A stretch of 64,000 nucleotides of DNA from Epiperipatus broadwayi (GCA_028023455.1 JAQFVV010012496.1:1-64000), one strand, 5' to 3'; positions 21,404 to 32,139 are shown, counted from the stretch's first letter. Notes: generated by a model from the letters alone, not told the origin. Program-made: numbers and translations.

Positions 21404-21450
21404 CCTTCAAATCAGCTGATTTCAAGCTAATTTGCTATTATCAGTGAAGG
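21404..21450 (-). ncRNA. Hammerhead-like motif (FB5 left arm)
   Basis: Mirror of the motif at 21689-21735. The core reads CTGATAA, so the invariant G8 is changed to A and this copy should be inactive. Stem I (CCTTCA/TGAAGG) and the palindrome ATCAGCTGAT are intact. Confidence 0.45.
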
Positions 21451-21688
21451 ATAGGGCTAGAAACTAGATCTAAACACTGACTCCAAGCGTTTATGCAACA
21501 AGTTCCTATCAGTTTGCAAGCATGAATTTTTCAGACACGTAATGTCTTCAAACCCATACATGTAGCTATCTGGCTTGTTAGGCTGGGTTTGAAGACATTA
21601 CATGTCTGAAAAATTCATACTTGCAAACTGATAGAAACTTGTTGCATAAACACTTGGAGTCAGTGCTTAGATCTAGTTTCTAGCCTAT

Positions 21689-21735
21689 CCTTCACTGATG
21701 ATAGCAATTTAGCTTGAAATCAGCTGATTTGAAGG
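21689..21735 (+). ncRNA. Hammerhead-like motif (FB5 right arm)
   Basis: Stem I is a perfect six pairs, CCTTCA (21689-21694) with TGAAGG (21730-21735). CTGATGA is at 21695-21701. Stem II has AGC/GCT three pairs, an adjoining U.U mismatch and a six-base loop. GAAA is at 21716-21719. The stem III segment is the ten-base perfect palindrome ATCAGCTGAT (21719-21728), supplying A15.1 and U16.1, and position 17 is U. A loopless palindromic stem III implies a dimeric ribozyme. Cleavage is expected after 21729. The thin stem II is the weakest part. Confidence 0.58.
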
Positions 21736-21904
21736 TGGAGCCAATGGAAGAGATAGTGAATTCTGACCCTTTTGACATTTATGTAAACAAATATACGCTT
21801 GTCGGAGGTTTTGATAAAGCTCCATCTATTGTTCATAAATGCAAGCGATAGCAAGCTACGTGATTTATAACTTGTTTTGTTTTTCATATATGTATACAAT
21901 GAAC

Positions 21905-22525
21905 AATAAAGGATTCCAGTTGTATTTTTATATGGGACTATTTCGATCATCTAATATATGTATAGAATGTCTTTAGAAAAATTTAACTTTATTTAAATAT
22001 TCCAAATACGTTCAACTGTTAGTAATAGCACATCAAACAGAATATTGAATAGAGAAGAAAAGGTACAAAGAAGAAAATTTAAAAATGCTGCTCACATGAC
22101 AAGGGCAAAAAATCCCATAAGCCAACCCAGTGTGACTATACATAATGTATGGAAACCACTAATCAACTTTGTTCTTAGGAAAAGATGGTGAAATCAGGAG
22201 GAACCTCATAAATAAGTATATGAAATTACTACTGACTGTTGCCTTTGACAGGATATCTCAGTTGGTTATAGCATTACAAAACTAAAGAATCTAAGGACCC
22301 AGGTTCAAATCCCATGCTAGTACTGCCACTGATCTGGCCAGAAACACCTGAAGAAGAGGGGAGACTAATACCTCTCGAAACATTGTGCATGTACTAACCT
22401 GTTTGATGTGCTATTACTAAAGTTGAATGTATTTGGAATATTTAAATAAAGTTAAATTTTTGTAAAGACATTCAATACACATATTAGATGATGGAAATAG
22501 CTCAATATAAAAATACAACTAGAAC
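21905..22525. repeat. SINE2 inverted pair
   Basis: The left part (21905-22040) is a minus-oriented SINE2 tail ('atagaatgtctttagaaaaa', 'caactgttagtaatagcaca'). The right part (22248-22525) is an almost full plus-oriented SINE2: A box 'atctcagttgg', B box 'ggttcaaatcc' at 22303, body with CTGAAGA (22347) and CGAAACATTG, tail with 'taaataaagttaaa' and 'agatgatggaaatagctcaa'. Between them lies about 200 bp of unassigned sequence. Confidence 0.78.
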
Positions 22526-22549
22526 GCCATCATCACAAACCTTCAGGAA

Positions 22550-22665
22550 AACAATAAAGGATTCCACTTTTATTGTTAAAAGGTGGTTGCCTTGACAATG
22601 GTTTGAAATTGTTCAGTTTTTGATATTGGGATTGTCTAAATGTTGACTGGTTTTGAAGTTAAAGA
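22550..22665 (+). repeat. Fragment related to the 6.4-kb and 56-kb repeats
   Basis: 'ggattccacttttattgtta', 'ggttgccttgacaatgg' and 'gttgactggttttgaag' parallel 6445-6550. Confidence 0.6.
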
Positions 22666-22705
22666 TGAATTTTATCTGGCTCTTCAAACAATATGTAAAA
22701 CCCAA

Positions 22706-22895
22706 ATCATCATGATGATTATTTTCAACTGTTATCAGTTCATTGCAGGATGAAGATTTCACCAAATTCAATCCATCTTCTCAGATCTCTAGCCTCTTTT
22801 CTCCACATCATCCCAGCACATTTTCTCATTTCATTCATTCATCTCATACATGTTCTCTTTATAGACTTTTACTCTTTTGGAATTGTAAAATCCAA
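22706..22895 (-). pseudogene. RTE-type LINE, 3' end fragment
   Basis: Reverse complement of the end of the frame at 3200-3400: 'catcatgatgatta' (tail), 'cattgcaggatgaagatttc' and 'ttttctccacatcatccc'. Only the last RT codons and tail remain. Confidence 0.8.

Positions 22896-22932
<37 letters not shown>
22896..22932. repeat. (TA)n microsatellite
   Basis: About 35 bp of alternating AT directly at the LINE fragment's truncated 5' side. Confidence 0.9.
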
Positions 22933-22933
<1 letters not shown>

Positions 22934-22939
22934 CATAAT

Positions 22940-23410
22940 GAAAACTATTGTCTTTATTTAATGCGATAACAATGTGATTCTAAGCGTTTTTGTGAAGGGA
23001 GTGCATAACCTTTCTGAATGACCTCATTATATTCCTAGCCATATCTCTCTGGAATTTAATTATTTTAAATATTATTAACATCAGCTTTGGAAAGTTAATC
23101 TTTCTTATTAGACCCATGCTTAAGTTCATCATAAAATATATTAACTCTTATGTGCACCAGCAAGTATGAGGATCTGCAATAAGTGAAAGAAAAAAAGATA
23201 GTGGTTTGTATCACTAATTCACAATGAAATATTTTTTCTTTTGATCTCTTAAATGACTCATTATTCAAATCTCTTCTGCCTAAATAGCTGCCAAGATATT
23301 TAACTAAATCACATTCTCATGGAGATAATCCTCAAAGTAAAAATATCTGAAAATTTTTCTTCTATTGATGACTAAAGTGTTTGTAACAATTTGCAATTTG
23401 CATTCATTAG
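22940..23410. other. Unassigned sequence
   Basis: No repeat match or gene evidence noticed between the microsatellite and the FB2 fragment. Confidence 0.4.
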
Positions 23411-23419
23411 ATTAAAATA

Positions 23420-23515
23420 GAAGGGATTTGAACTCAGACTTTCAACCAACCTTCAATTATCAACACTATCTCATACTACTGATACACATGACCACATACA
23501 TTGCCTATATTTAAA
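23420..23515 (-). repeat. FB2 terminal fragment
   Basis: 'gggatttgaactcagacttt' and 'ctatctcatactactgatac' are the B-box-like end of FB2 in minus orientation. Confidence 0.7.
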
Positions 23516-24000
23516 ATTAAGTTCCAGATATAAGAATGCCTGTATTTCAAATCTTATTCATTACATTAACAACTTTTTGCAGATCATCTTTTATTTTGGC
23601 AGAATCTAACAATCAAGAACACAAAAAGTTCAGACCAAGAATGATTTTTTTTTGCTTTTAGTCAGCTCAAATTTAAAGAACCATAATCAAATCCATAATA
23701 AGCTTTACTTCTTTCCTTATTATTTGCATGATAATAAATAGGAATAGTTTGCTATGCAAGAAATATTAATAACTACAGGTTAGCACTGCTTTCAAACAGG
23801 CAGATCATACTCATAGCACAAAGTCAAATTTGTAAGTGAATGAACATGTAAATTAGGTAGTATGCAAATTTCATCAATTTACATATATCCTTTGTGTGAC
23901 AAGCCAGGAATCCTTTTTGTGTATTGCTTGGGTTTTGTTTGCAATAAACTATCCTTATTTGTATTTTCTGATCAAAAGAGAAAATACAAAGAAGCATACT
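23516..24000. other. Unassigned sequence
   Basis: No convincing gene. 'catatatcctttgtgtgacaa' (about 23881) through 'tttctgatcaaaagag' is partly echoed near 24880-25010 and inverted at 25010-25100. Confidence 0.4.
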
Positions 24001-24004
24001 TAAC

Positions 24005-24435
24005 ATAGGGTATTTTGAGCTCAGGTTTTAACATGACCTTCAACTCTCCACACTATCTCATACTACTGATACACTTGACCACATATATGTTTAAAATATA
24101 ACTGATGACAATGTAGGCATCAGTGTGGGCTTTGAGCATTTCATCATCAGATTTTCAATAGGGTGGAGACTGAAGAGTTGGAGTGGATTGAAGCCTGTCC
24201 ATTAAAGTATGAAGATTAGCTATCTCAATATAAATTTGAGCACTTATTGTATATATATGGATAATCTGGACCAATTGATGAGTTCTGGTGTAGCACAAAA
24301 TACATATATTGGTGATTTATCTTTTAGACATATATGTGGTCAAGTGTATCAGTGGTATGAGATAGTGTGGAGAGTTGAAGGTCATGTGAAAATTTGAGCT
24401 CAAAATACACCATATATTACATTGTTTGTACAGGT
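24005..24435. repeat. FB2 inverted pair
   Basis: A minus-oriented terminal segment (24005-24100, 'tgagctcaggttttaac') faces a longer plus unit (24115-24435) with 'cagtgtgggctttgagcatt' and 'gataatctggaccaattgat', followed by a short AT run. Confidence 0.75.
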
Positions 24436-24529
24436 ATATATATATATAACCTGTATATTAGATCTTAAATATTAGCCTGAATGTCTGCCCAATCCTCATA
24501 TACTTTAATGGATTATGTCCTGTACATCA

Positions 24530-24870
24530 GGGGTCAGAGTGACTTATGGTCAACCTGATATGATGGCATCAGTGTGGGCTTTGAGCATTTCATCATCAGA
24601 TTATAAATAGGATAGACAGCTGAAGATTTGGAGGGTGGAGTTGACTGAAGCCTGTCCATTAAAGTATGAAGTTTGGTTATCTTAACATAATCTGAGCACT
24701 TATTGTATATATGTGTAGAGATGATAATATTGGCCAATTGACGAGTGCTGGTTTAGGACGAAATACTTATATTGGTGATTATTTATGTTTTAGACATATA
24801 TGTGGTCAAGTGTATCAGTGATATGAGATAGTGTGGAGAGTTGAGGGTTGTGTGAAAGTCTGAGCCCAAA
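24530..24870 (+). repeat. FB2 unit, plus orientation
   Basis: Second FB2 unit in tandem with the preceding one: 'catcagtgtgggctttgagc' recurs about 440 bp after the first. Ends near 'aagtctgagccc'. Confidence 0.75.
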
Positions 24871-24879
24871 AGAAGCATA

Positions 24880-25105
24880 GTTTATCAATTTAGATATACC
24901 ATTTGCATGATAAGGCAATGCATGAATCCTTTTTATTTATCATGCAGGTATTGTTTCCACTAAACCGATAAACCATGCCTCTTTGTATTTTCTTTCTCGA
25001 TCAGAAGGTACAAAAATGGTTTATTACAAACAACACATGCATGATAAATAAAAAGAATTCATGCATTGCTTTATCAAGAAAGTGATATATGTAAATCGAT
25101 AAATT
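24880..25105. repeat. Palindrome of about 220 bp
   Basis: 'tttatcaatttagatatacc', 'atgcatgaatcctttttatt' and 'atcatgcaggtattgtt' on the left are mirrored by 'aacaacacatgcatgat', 'aataaaaagaattcatgcat' and 'gtaaatcgataaa' on the right, with the centre near 24990. Confidence 0.7.
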
Positions 25106-25506
25106 TGCATATTAACTAATTTATATGTCTGTTCACTTACACATCTGATTTTCTGCTGTTAATATGACTTGCCCGGACAAAAGCAGTACTAAATTGTAGT
25201 GTATTTATATGAAGCTATCTATAAATGCTTCAATGATCACTATCATTAAAATGAATATAAATTTAAAAATAGTATTCATCCTTGTTTATTATCTTTTAGA
25301 ATGTCTCAATTTTTTTTTACTAATTCTATTAAATTGTTTCATTTTATAACATCATGTAGCAACTATTTGTACTACGAATAATGTTTGTTTCGGTGACAAA
25401 CGTCCATATTTAGACATTCACAAACATTATTAATTAAATAAATTGTTTAACCAAATTAGCAAAACCAGTATATATTTTATATTTTGCTTATAACGTTTTT
25501 TTTTTA

Positions 25507-25611
25507 GTTGTTATTGTTTTTTTTTCATATGTCATAGCATCGGCCGGGACGCGAACCCACAACCGTCTGCAACCAACTACTTGCTTGCATGGCGGCTGCG
25601 TTGTTATTGTT
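25507..25611 (-). repeat. tRNA-Gly-derived SINE, 5' truncated
   Basis: Flanked by 12-bp duplications 'gttgttattgtt' (25507-25518 and 25600-25611). Minus strand: B box 'gggttcgcgtcccggcc', then 'gatgctatgacatatg' and an A tail. Only the 3' part of the tRNA-like region is present. Compared with the complete copy at 28142, it starts within the anticodon arm. Confidence 0.8.
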
Positions 25612-25634
25612 GTTAACAAAAAGTCATATAATTG

Positions 25635-25905
25635 TAATTTTTACTTTGTTGTATATAATATTTACTAAGGCAATAAACCTTTAAGCATGTGCGCTTGAAA
25701 ATGCGAATGTAGCGACCTCTACAGGTCTTAACCACAAACTTACGCGTTGGAAGAAAAGAGGGGAACCCTTCTTTACTTCAATCTACTTTCTATATAAATA
25801 GGTGAAGCTGAAGCAATTAGATCTGAGAGCGTGAAGCTATTTAATACTTCACTGATTAAGTCCACAATTCTTATTACCCATTAGTACTCGCGAAATCTCT
25901 CGATT
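25635..25905. repeat. FB4-related arm
   Basis: 'gcgacctctacaggtcttaa', 'tatataaataggtgaa' and 'cttcactgattaagtccaca' match the FB4 element at 54.77-55.11 kb. 'ttactaaggcaataaacct' recurs at 26008. Confidence 0.65.
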
Positions 25906-26054
25906 TACAACGAGTCAATGGAAAGATCTTATAGTTAGAAATCTATTACGATAATTTAAAGTTGTAATTATAAATTTATTTAACGCACATTGATTATGTA
26001 AGTAATATTTACTAAGGCAATAAACCTCTAAGCATGTATGTAGGTTTAAAGTGG

Positions 26055-26190
26055 AATATTTTATTTCTCTTCTTTCTGCTTTATTATCTGTCATTCTATA
26101 ATTACGATGCTCAGCGAAAGTACACTTGTAAATAATTAAAGCCAGATAAGAAAGCAGAAAGAAGAGGAAATAATAAAAAGATATCTCAAT
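26055..26190. repeat. Inverted repeat of about 130 bp
   Basis: 'tttctcttctttctgcttta' and 'ttatctg' are mirrored by 'cagataagaaagcagaaaga'. The loop carries 'cagcgaaagtac', which recurs inverted as 'gtactttcgctg' near 26308. Confidence 0.7.
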
Positions 26191-26199
26191 CGTCAAGCA

Positions 26200-26685
26200 T
26201 AAGTATATACTACGTATATAAGTTTTATAATTCTTTAAATCAAGATAGAGTTTGTAATAACTTATCTGAAATTGGAAGTCATCTATTTAATAAAAACTTT
26301 GAAAGTACTTTCGCTGAAGTCTAAAGTAATGATATTTTATTGAAATTACTGCGATATTTTTCCTCCCTATTATTTTTATTGATTATTAATTAGGAAAAAC
26401 GATACAGCCGTAAGATCAGGTGGTATAATTTCATAGTTAGTATATTCCTAAACTAATTTAATATCATAGAAAAAAAATGTTTGTCTATTTGTTGTGATAG
26501 CATTTTATCTGTAGATTATTATTATCAGTTGAATGTATTTGGTAAAGCATAAACAAAATTTGAATTATTCTAAAAACATTTTAATAATGCAACTAAATAA
26601 TCGAAATAGTCTAAATTATAACTACAAATGTAACTATCATATTTGAAAACCTAATCCAGATATTTTATCAAAGACCCAAACAATT
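26200..26685. other. Unassigned AT-rich sequence
   Basis: No gene or repeat recognised apart from the inverted echo noted above. Confidence 0.4.
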
Positions 26686-26691
26686 TATCTT

Positions 26692-27066
26692 TAAAATTAA
26701 GTAGAGGGTTTGAACTCAGGATTTTTCAGCTTATTCAAAATTAAGTAGAGGGGTTTGAACTCAGGATTTTTCAGTTTATTCAACCTCCACTCCAGTTCAA
26801 GCAACCAATACATATAATGATCACACTCATGCAAAAAAATACATGACCCCCAATAGATGTATTTCTCACAGAACTAGCACTCATCAGTTGAACCAGATCA
26901 TTATCTCCCATACATATAAACAATCAGTGCTGGTTATGTGGAAATACCTATATTGGGAATCATGTATATCTTTTTCACATGCGTGTGATCATGTGTCTCG
27001 ATTGCTTGAGATGGAGTGGAAGACAAATAGGCTATAAAATCCTGAATTCAAATCCCTTTGTTTACA
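26692..27066. repeat. FB2 inverted pair with 48-bp tandem duplication
   Basis: The left end contains 'aaattaagtagaggg' to 'tcaggatttttcag' twice in succession (about 26693 and 26741). The right end mirrors it with 'aaatcctgaattcaaatccc'. The interior holds 'cagaactagcactcatcagt' and 'aaccagatcattatctccca'. Confidence 0.72.
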
Positions 27067-27129
27067 CATGTAAAAAGCATTCGGTATAAGCAAGTAGCAT
27101 GCCTTAGAATTGTCTTTTTAAAATTATTC

Positions 27130-27898
27130 AACCGTATATTTTAAGCAATTCTAAACTAGTTAATGAGATGTGATGTGATGTGGTGTATTGTGGCTTCTCT
27201 TTAAACGAAGTCAAGAATATCTCAGCAATTATGCCCAGATAAACCTGTTAACCACTTTATTTTCCATTCCCCACTCTAAATTTTCCCATATTCTGCTCCA
27301 TCCCATTTCCACAACATAATCTTTGTCAACTCTATATAGCCTTTATATCTAAATCCCCTTTATCTTTTCCCAAACCCAGCATAAAAACCAATAATTCACT
27401 TTTTGTATAATCACTTTTTTCATATTTATTCTTCCATAACTTCATTATATGTACCCTTTCTGTTTTCAAGCATTTACATTCAATTAACAAATGCCTAATA
27501 TTTTCAATTCCTTCCTTACATAATTTACAAAATAAATCACCCATATTTTTCCATTTACATGTATATTCTTTTGTAGCTAAAGATCCCGTTCGAGCCTTAA
27601 ACGATAAACTACTTTCCTTACTATTATCATAAATTAACTCACACCTAAAATTCTGTTTATTTCTATATATATTTAAACTCTTTTTACTCTCCATACTATT
27701 TCTCCATCTCTCTAACTTCCTAGTCTTTATTAATAAATTTATTCTTTTATCCCATTCCTTACTACTATAACACTCAATAATCCTCTTAATACAATCATCC
27801 CATCTTTTGTACAAATATACTGATATAAATTCTTTAACCAAATCTTTTGCATACCGCATTACCTTTCTCACCCATCTTGTTACCTGCCCTTTACTCAT
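27130..27898 (-). CDS. LINE-A reverse transcriptase C-terminus and 3' UTR
   Basis: An intact 188-codon frame runs from ATG at 27898 down to 27332 on the minus strand, followed by about 200 bp of 3' UTR to a (ACATC)n tail at 27175-27130. The N-terminal half is basic and tryptophan-bearing. Residues 97-106 (SLSFKARTGS) and a C124-x2-C127-x8-H136-x4-C141 zinc-knuckle with 'ENIRHLLIECK' are typical of the region after the RT of several non-LTR elements. The catalytic RT and endonuclease are absent: a 5'-truncated insertion whose remaining frame is by chance unbroken, or an old copy kept open. Start codon is not necessarily native. No sign that it is a host gene. Confidence 0.72.
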
Positions 27899-28127
27899 AA
27901 TGAGATGAATATTAATTCAAGTGCTGCCATCTGAATTCTTGTATCATCACTTAAAAGTTAATCAATTTGACATTCTCCCAATCTACTCAAATTTTATAAT
28001 AATTATTAAATGTAATATCAATTAAACTCATAATTAAACTAATAAATAATATAACTTTTTTATGAGGCACAAGCATTTCAGTATTACTTACTATTAAAAG
28101 AGTCTTAATTATAAGAAAACTTTCTTC

Positions 28128-28256
28128 AAAAGGTTGTGATTGTCAAGCATTGGTGGCAGAGTGGTCAGCGCAGCTGCTTTACAAGCAATTGTCCCGGGAT
28201 CGCGGGTTCACTTCCTGGCCAATGCTTTGACACATGAAAAAAAAAAGGTTGTGATT
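28128..28256 (+). repeat. tRNA-Gly-derived SINE, complete copy with target duplications
   Basis: SINE at 28142-28242 with flanking 14-bp repeats 'aaaaggttgtgatt' (28128-28141 and 28243-28256). The tRNA part opens with GCATTGG and closes with CCAATGC, a perfect seven-pair acceptor stem. Its ends match metazoan tRNA-Gly. A box 'tggcagagtgg' and B box 'gcgggttcacttcc' are clear. After the tRNA part come only 'tttgacacatg' and an A run, so this is an unusually short SINE. Confidence 0.9.
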
Positions 28257-28259
28257 ATG

Positions 28260-28870
28260 TATTTAATAGAAAAATTAGAATATATGGTAATTGATGAATG
28301 ATAGTAAATAAGAACTTAAACAAAAAACCTTACCTACATACCAACTAGATTTTAATGTTACTATTTCACTGATTCCAATCACAAAATCAGAGATATCCTG
28401 ATTATTATCATGCATATAGATCTATTTAACTACAATAGGTCCACATTTGGAATCCCTACAGAGCCAAATATATTGTATTTTAAAAAATAAACTTTATTCT
28501 AGAGCATGAAGGATTTAAGTCCATATTTTGGATACATTCTGATAATATCAGAATAAGAAACATAAAAAAAAACTATCTGTGGCATAATCACAAAATTTAG
28601 GTCTATGCTTAACTCTTCAAAAGCATGTGGAAATCATGTAAGGGTCACATTATTTCTAATCAAATTGCTTCAACTTCCTATGAGACAATAGAATTAATGG
28701 ACACTACCACATCACTGAAAAACCACAATCAAATTAGATATGGAATCTATGACAGACAATATCCAAAGGGATGACATCTTTGCTTTTTCAAAGGTAAAAA
28801 AGAATAATAAAAAAGCACAAAAGAAAACTTTTTCACATAAAGATATCTTAAAAAAGCAGTAACAGATCCC
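28260..28870. other. Unassigned sequence
   Basis: No supported gene. Two overlapping minus-strand frames of 60 and 61 codons in 28712-28929 show no recognisable motif. Confidence 0.4.
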
Positions 28871-28872
28871 AG

Positions 28873-29560
28873 AAAACAGGCAAAACTCTTTATACATATT
28901 GCCAATTCAGTGTAAGCCAGAGTAATCAATGAATGCCTGAAGTCTTGTGCATAAAATCCCCATCTAGTGCCTACTCACCCAATACCCCCAGTGAGGAGTC
29001 TTGGATCTGAGATCACTGCACTTAGATCCTAGGATCTAATGCAACCCTCCAGCAGCTACCTTTTATCTCTACTTAACTACAAAACTATGAGACTTAAAAA
29101 TCAAGCCAAGCTCATCAGCTTATATGGTCATATAGGTCTAAACTCAGTTCAGTACCCATACATTTTGGTGTTTTTGGTTCTTTAATAACCATACCCACTA
29201 CTATCCTCTTAGGCAGGATTGGTTTTAAGCCAATAAACATCACATAATTATTATTTCTTATGCTTGCTCTTAACTGTTATTAAAACAGGCAAAACTCTCT
29301 ATACATATTGCCACTTAGTGCTGGCCAGAGTAATCCAAGGCTCCTCACTGATGAAGGACACAAGCCAGAAACCAGTCTGGTGATATTGAATGAGTAGGCA
29401 CTAGATGAGGATTTTATGCATAAGCCTTCTGGCATCCATTGATTACTCTGGCTTGCACTGAATGACAATACATATAGAGAGTTTTGCCTGTTTTAATAAC
29501 AGTTAAAAGCAAGCATAAGAAATAATGATCACGTGATGTTTATTGGCTTATCCCAGAAAA
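28873..29560. repeat. FB1 array: minus unit plus short palindrome
   Basis: A minus-oriented unit (28873-29235, hammerhead cassette mostly deleted near 28985) joins at 'ggcaggattggttttaagcc' to a compact foldback (29236-29560). The foldback's ends 'aataaacatcacataatt' and 'gatcacgtgatgtttatt' are mirror images. Confidence 0.82.
29342..29383 (+). ncRNA. Hammerhead-like motif (FB1)
   Basis: TCCTCA, CTGATGA (29348-29354), a hairpin with loop around 'acacaa', GAAA (29368-29371), CCAGTC, then TGGTGA. The core is intact; stem II is weakened by an A replacing C, and stem III is ACCAGT, not perfectly self-complementary. Confidence 0.45.
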
Positions 29561-29569
29561 CAATAACTT

Positions 29570-32135
29570 GCTGAATAAAGATTTTGATTCATTTTTACAC
29601 ATCATCCCAAAAAACTATCACTCATTTACCCATTCAAAATTCTGATTCATAAAACACTGATAGAAAAGCAAATAAATTTAATTATCAACAATTCAATTAC
29701 ATTTCAAAAAGAATTCTCTCTCATATCAGCAAGGGACACACACACAAAAAAAAGGTTTTAAGAAAGAAAAAAGATCTAGTATTACTTCAAAATTCAATAC
29801 ATGACACAATGAGACACTATAACTTCTCACTCCCATCTTTTACAAAAAGAAAAACAGTTACTCCATACTTTACAATGCCACTCCAAAATTAGTATCATAA
29901 TATACATATAGTGAATACTTAGAAGTCTTATATGGCAAAGCAAACCTGACCACATTTATATCTGCTATTGTAGGTAGAAATATTGTGATTTGAACCATAT
30001 GCAGCAGGTTCGAAATTGAAAACTGAAAACCTAATTATGACACTACTGTTTATCCACAGTAAAAATTTAAAAAAAACATGATATTATTTATACTGCTTTT
30101 CAATAAATTTACATATAACACAGATTAATGTAAGATGTAAGATAATTAACTCATCTCAACCCTTATTTGCATTTAGAGAAACTGGATTACACAGTTTAAC
30201 CCCAACAGAACTCTCTTCACTGAAATAACACATTTACCACACTCAAAACCCACATAGATATATTTGAAACGAGCAAAAAGTTTAAACTTTGTGGCTAATT
30301 ATTCCAAAGTATAAAATATAAAATGCACTAAAACGCACAAACACACAAAGCTGAAGACAAAGAAATATTAATACAGATAGATACAAACTAAATATGTGTA
30401 TCTAAGTATGTGACTAAGTGCTTTTGAGGGTCAGGGTCCTCATATTCATAACTATCTTGTAAATAAATAAACTGATTAAGAGTGATACAAATTTATGCAA
30501 ATGAGATAATTACGTATTCCACTTCCCGGAGATCTTATAAAGAGTCATTTCTAAATAGAGTTGTTATCTCTAGGATAAAGAAAGCTTCTTTTATCTTTCT
30601 CTTGAGATCGTAAATTTGAATTCCTCAAGCAGTCTATCTCAGTCAGATGTTGTTGCTGATAGAGTAGAAATGATTATACATCACAATAACCCATTTAAAT
30701 ATTTTAAAATTTTATATCTTGATTCCAATATAAACATAGTAACACTATACCACAATTCCTTTATAATAAATGTGATCACATTATATATTTACAGAAAATC
30801 TGAATTAATATTAAGTCCCATAAGACGGATTTCTTATACTAAACCTACCCAATATTCTTAACAATTTTAAAATGTCACGTCCAACTTTTGTTTAAAAGTA
30901 TCTCATCAAATTAACACCAGGGCTCATGTACAAAAATTCTTCTTCACTAACTAACTATTTTTCCCACTAAAAAGCACCACACTGATATATATTTTTCCCC
31001 ACCCTCCTGACCTTCATTTTTTCATTATCCCACCTTTGCACCAGGAAGCTTCTCCGACTATCTAGCAAACCAGGATTATTAATTACCTGGATTATTTCTA
31101 AAATCTACTACATCTGAAATACCAATAAGGTTCACAAACTACCTAGCATAAGCGATAAAAATTTAAATACATTTATAAAGTCAACCATGATTTTTACTTA
31201 ACAATTATATTATTTCTAAAGCCCACTATGCCTGAATTAGTCCTAACAGAAATTATATCTATATTTTAAAAATAAACCCAATAGAACCATGATTTACATT
31301 TGTAAACATATTGATCCTAAATTTTTATACTCTGAAAACAAACAACAAAAATGGATCTACAGTTAAAAAATATTTCCCCTATAACATCCACTCCATTAAT
31401 GATGATCTTGAACAGAAATATAAACCCCACAATTAATTTTGGCTAACTACCTATCAATCAAAAAGTCAAGAAAATTATCTGGAAGATTCATACTATTGCT
31501 CAAAGGAATAAAATGATGGGTTCTTAATTTATTAACCAAAATCATTAATATCTTCATCTATTATAAAGATTCATATTTAAAGATTCATATTTAATAACTA
31601 GAGAAAATATGTTTCCTCTCATACATCATCATTTAAAATCTCGAATGCAAGCTCTTTCCTATCCCATATTTACCCCTTTATATTTGGACATGACCATAAA
31701 TGTCACAGAATTATAAAACCAGAAATAGATCTCAACTCTCATCTAGAATCTCATGCAATACCCAAATTTCTACCCAACTATCTTGATCATTTCACAATAC
31801 CAATACTTAACAAAATCTATCCTATTTAATCATTTCATTCCTTAAAAAACATAATTCTCTCATCCTTACTGAATAATTTCAGAGCCATGTCCATGACTCA
31901 CTCCTGATTAAAATAATAGAATCTCTCATTAAAAATAAAATGCAACCTGTTCTTTTTCCTTCCTTATCCAAATACCAATTTGCAAAGAAAGGTTTAGATA
32001 CATCATTAGCTGTTTTCTGTTTAAAGTGGATAGTAGACCACATCAATTTAGAAAAACATGGCTCATTGTTGTAAAATTGAATATGATGGCTGACTTTGAC
32101 TTAGTTTTTATACCAAAATTATGACAATTACTCCA
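29570..32135. other. Unassigned, repeat-poor stretch
   Basis: About 2.5 kb without recognisable transposon sequence. It is cytosine-richer on the plus strand than its surroundings. An 81-codon plus frame at 30616-30861 has no motif or supporting context. If a host exon or regulatory region exists in the window, this and 56.4-58.5 kb are candidate places, but no positive evidence was found. Confidence 0.4.
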
Positions 32136-32139
32136 AACA

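Larger units (their letters stand above)
21299..21840. repeat. FB5 near-perfect palindrome of about 540 bp
   Basis: Arms of about 260 bp meet near 21570. The left 'tttatgaacaatagatggag', 'aaacctccgacaagcatata' and 'aatttttcagacacgtaatg' are mirrored on the right by 'ctccatctattgttcataaa', 'tatacgcttgtcggaggttt' and 'cattacatgtctgaaaaatt'. High arm identity suggests a recent origin or gene conversion. It directly follows the end of E5 copy 1. Each arm holds a hammerhead-like cassette. The 76-codon minus frame is not a gene. Confidence 0.92.

Noticed and set aside
24115-24620. Hammerhead core in FB2 (CTGATGATGAAATGCTCAAAG on the minus strand)
   Set aside because: CTGATGA is present and a GAAA follows in some copies, but the bases between cannot form a stem II and the flanks do not pair as stem I.
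28142-28242. A functional tRNA-Gly gene
   Set aside because: The acceptor stem is perfect, but the anticodon arm and variable region are irregular, an A tail follows, and 14-bp target duplications flank it. This is a SINE.
30616-30861. 81-codon open frame as a possible host gene
   Set aside because: No motif, no codon bias different from background, and no homologous context; frames of this length are expected in AT-rich random sequence.
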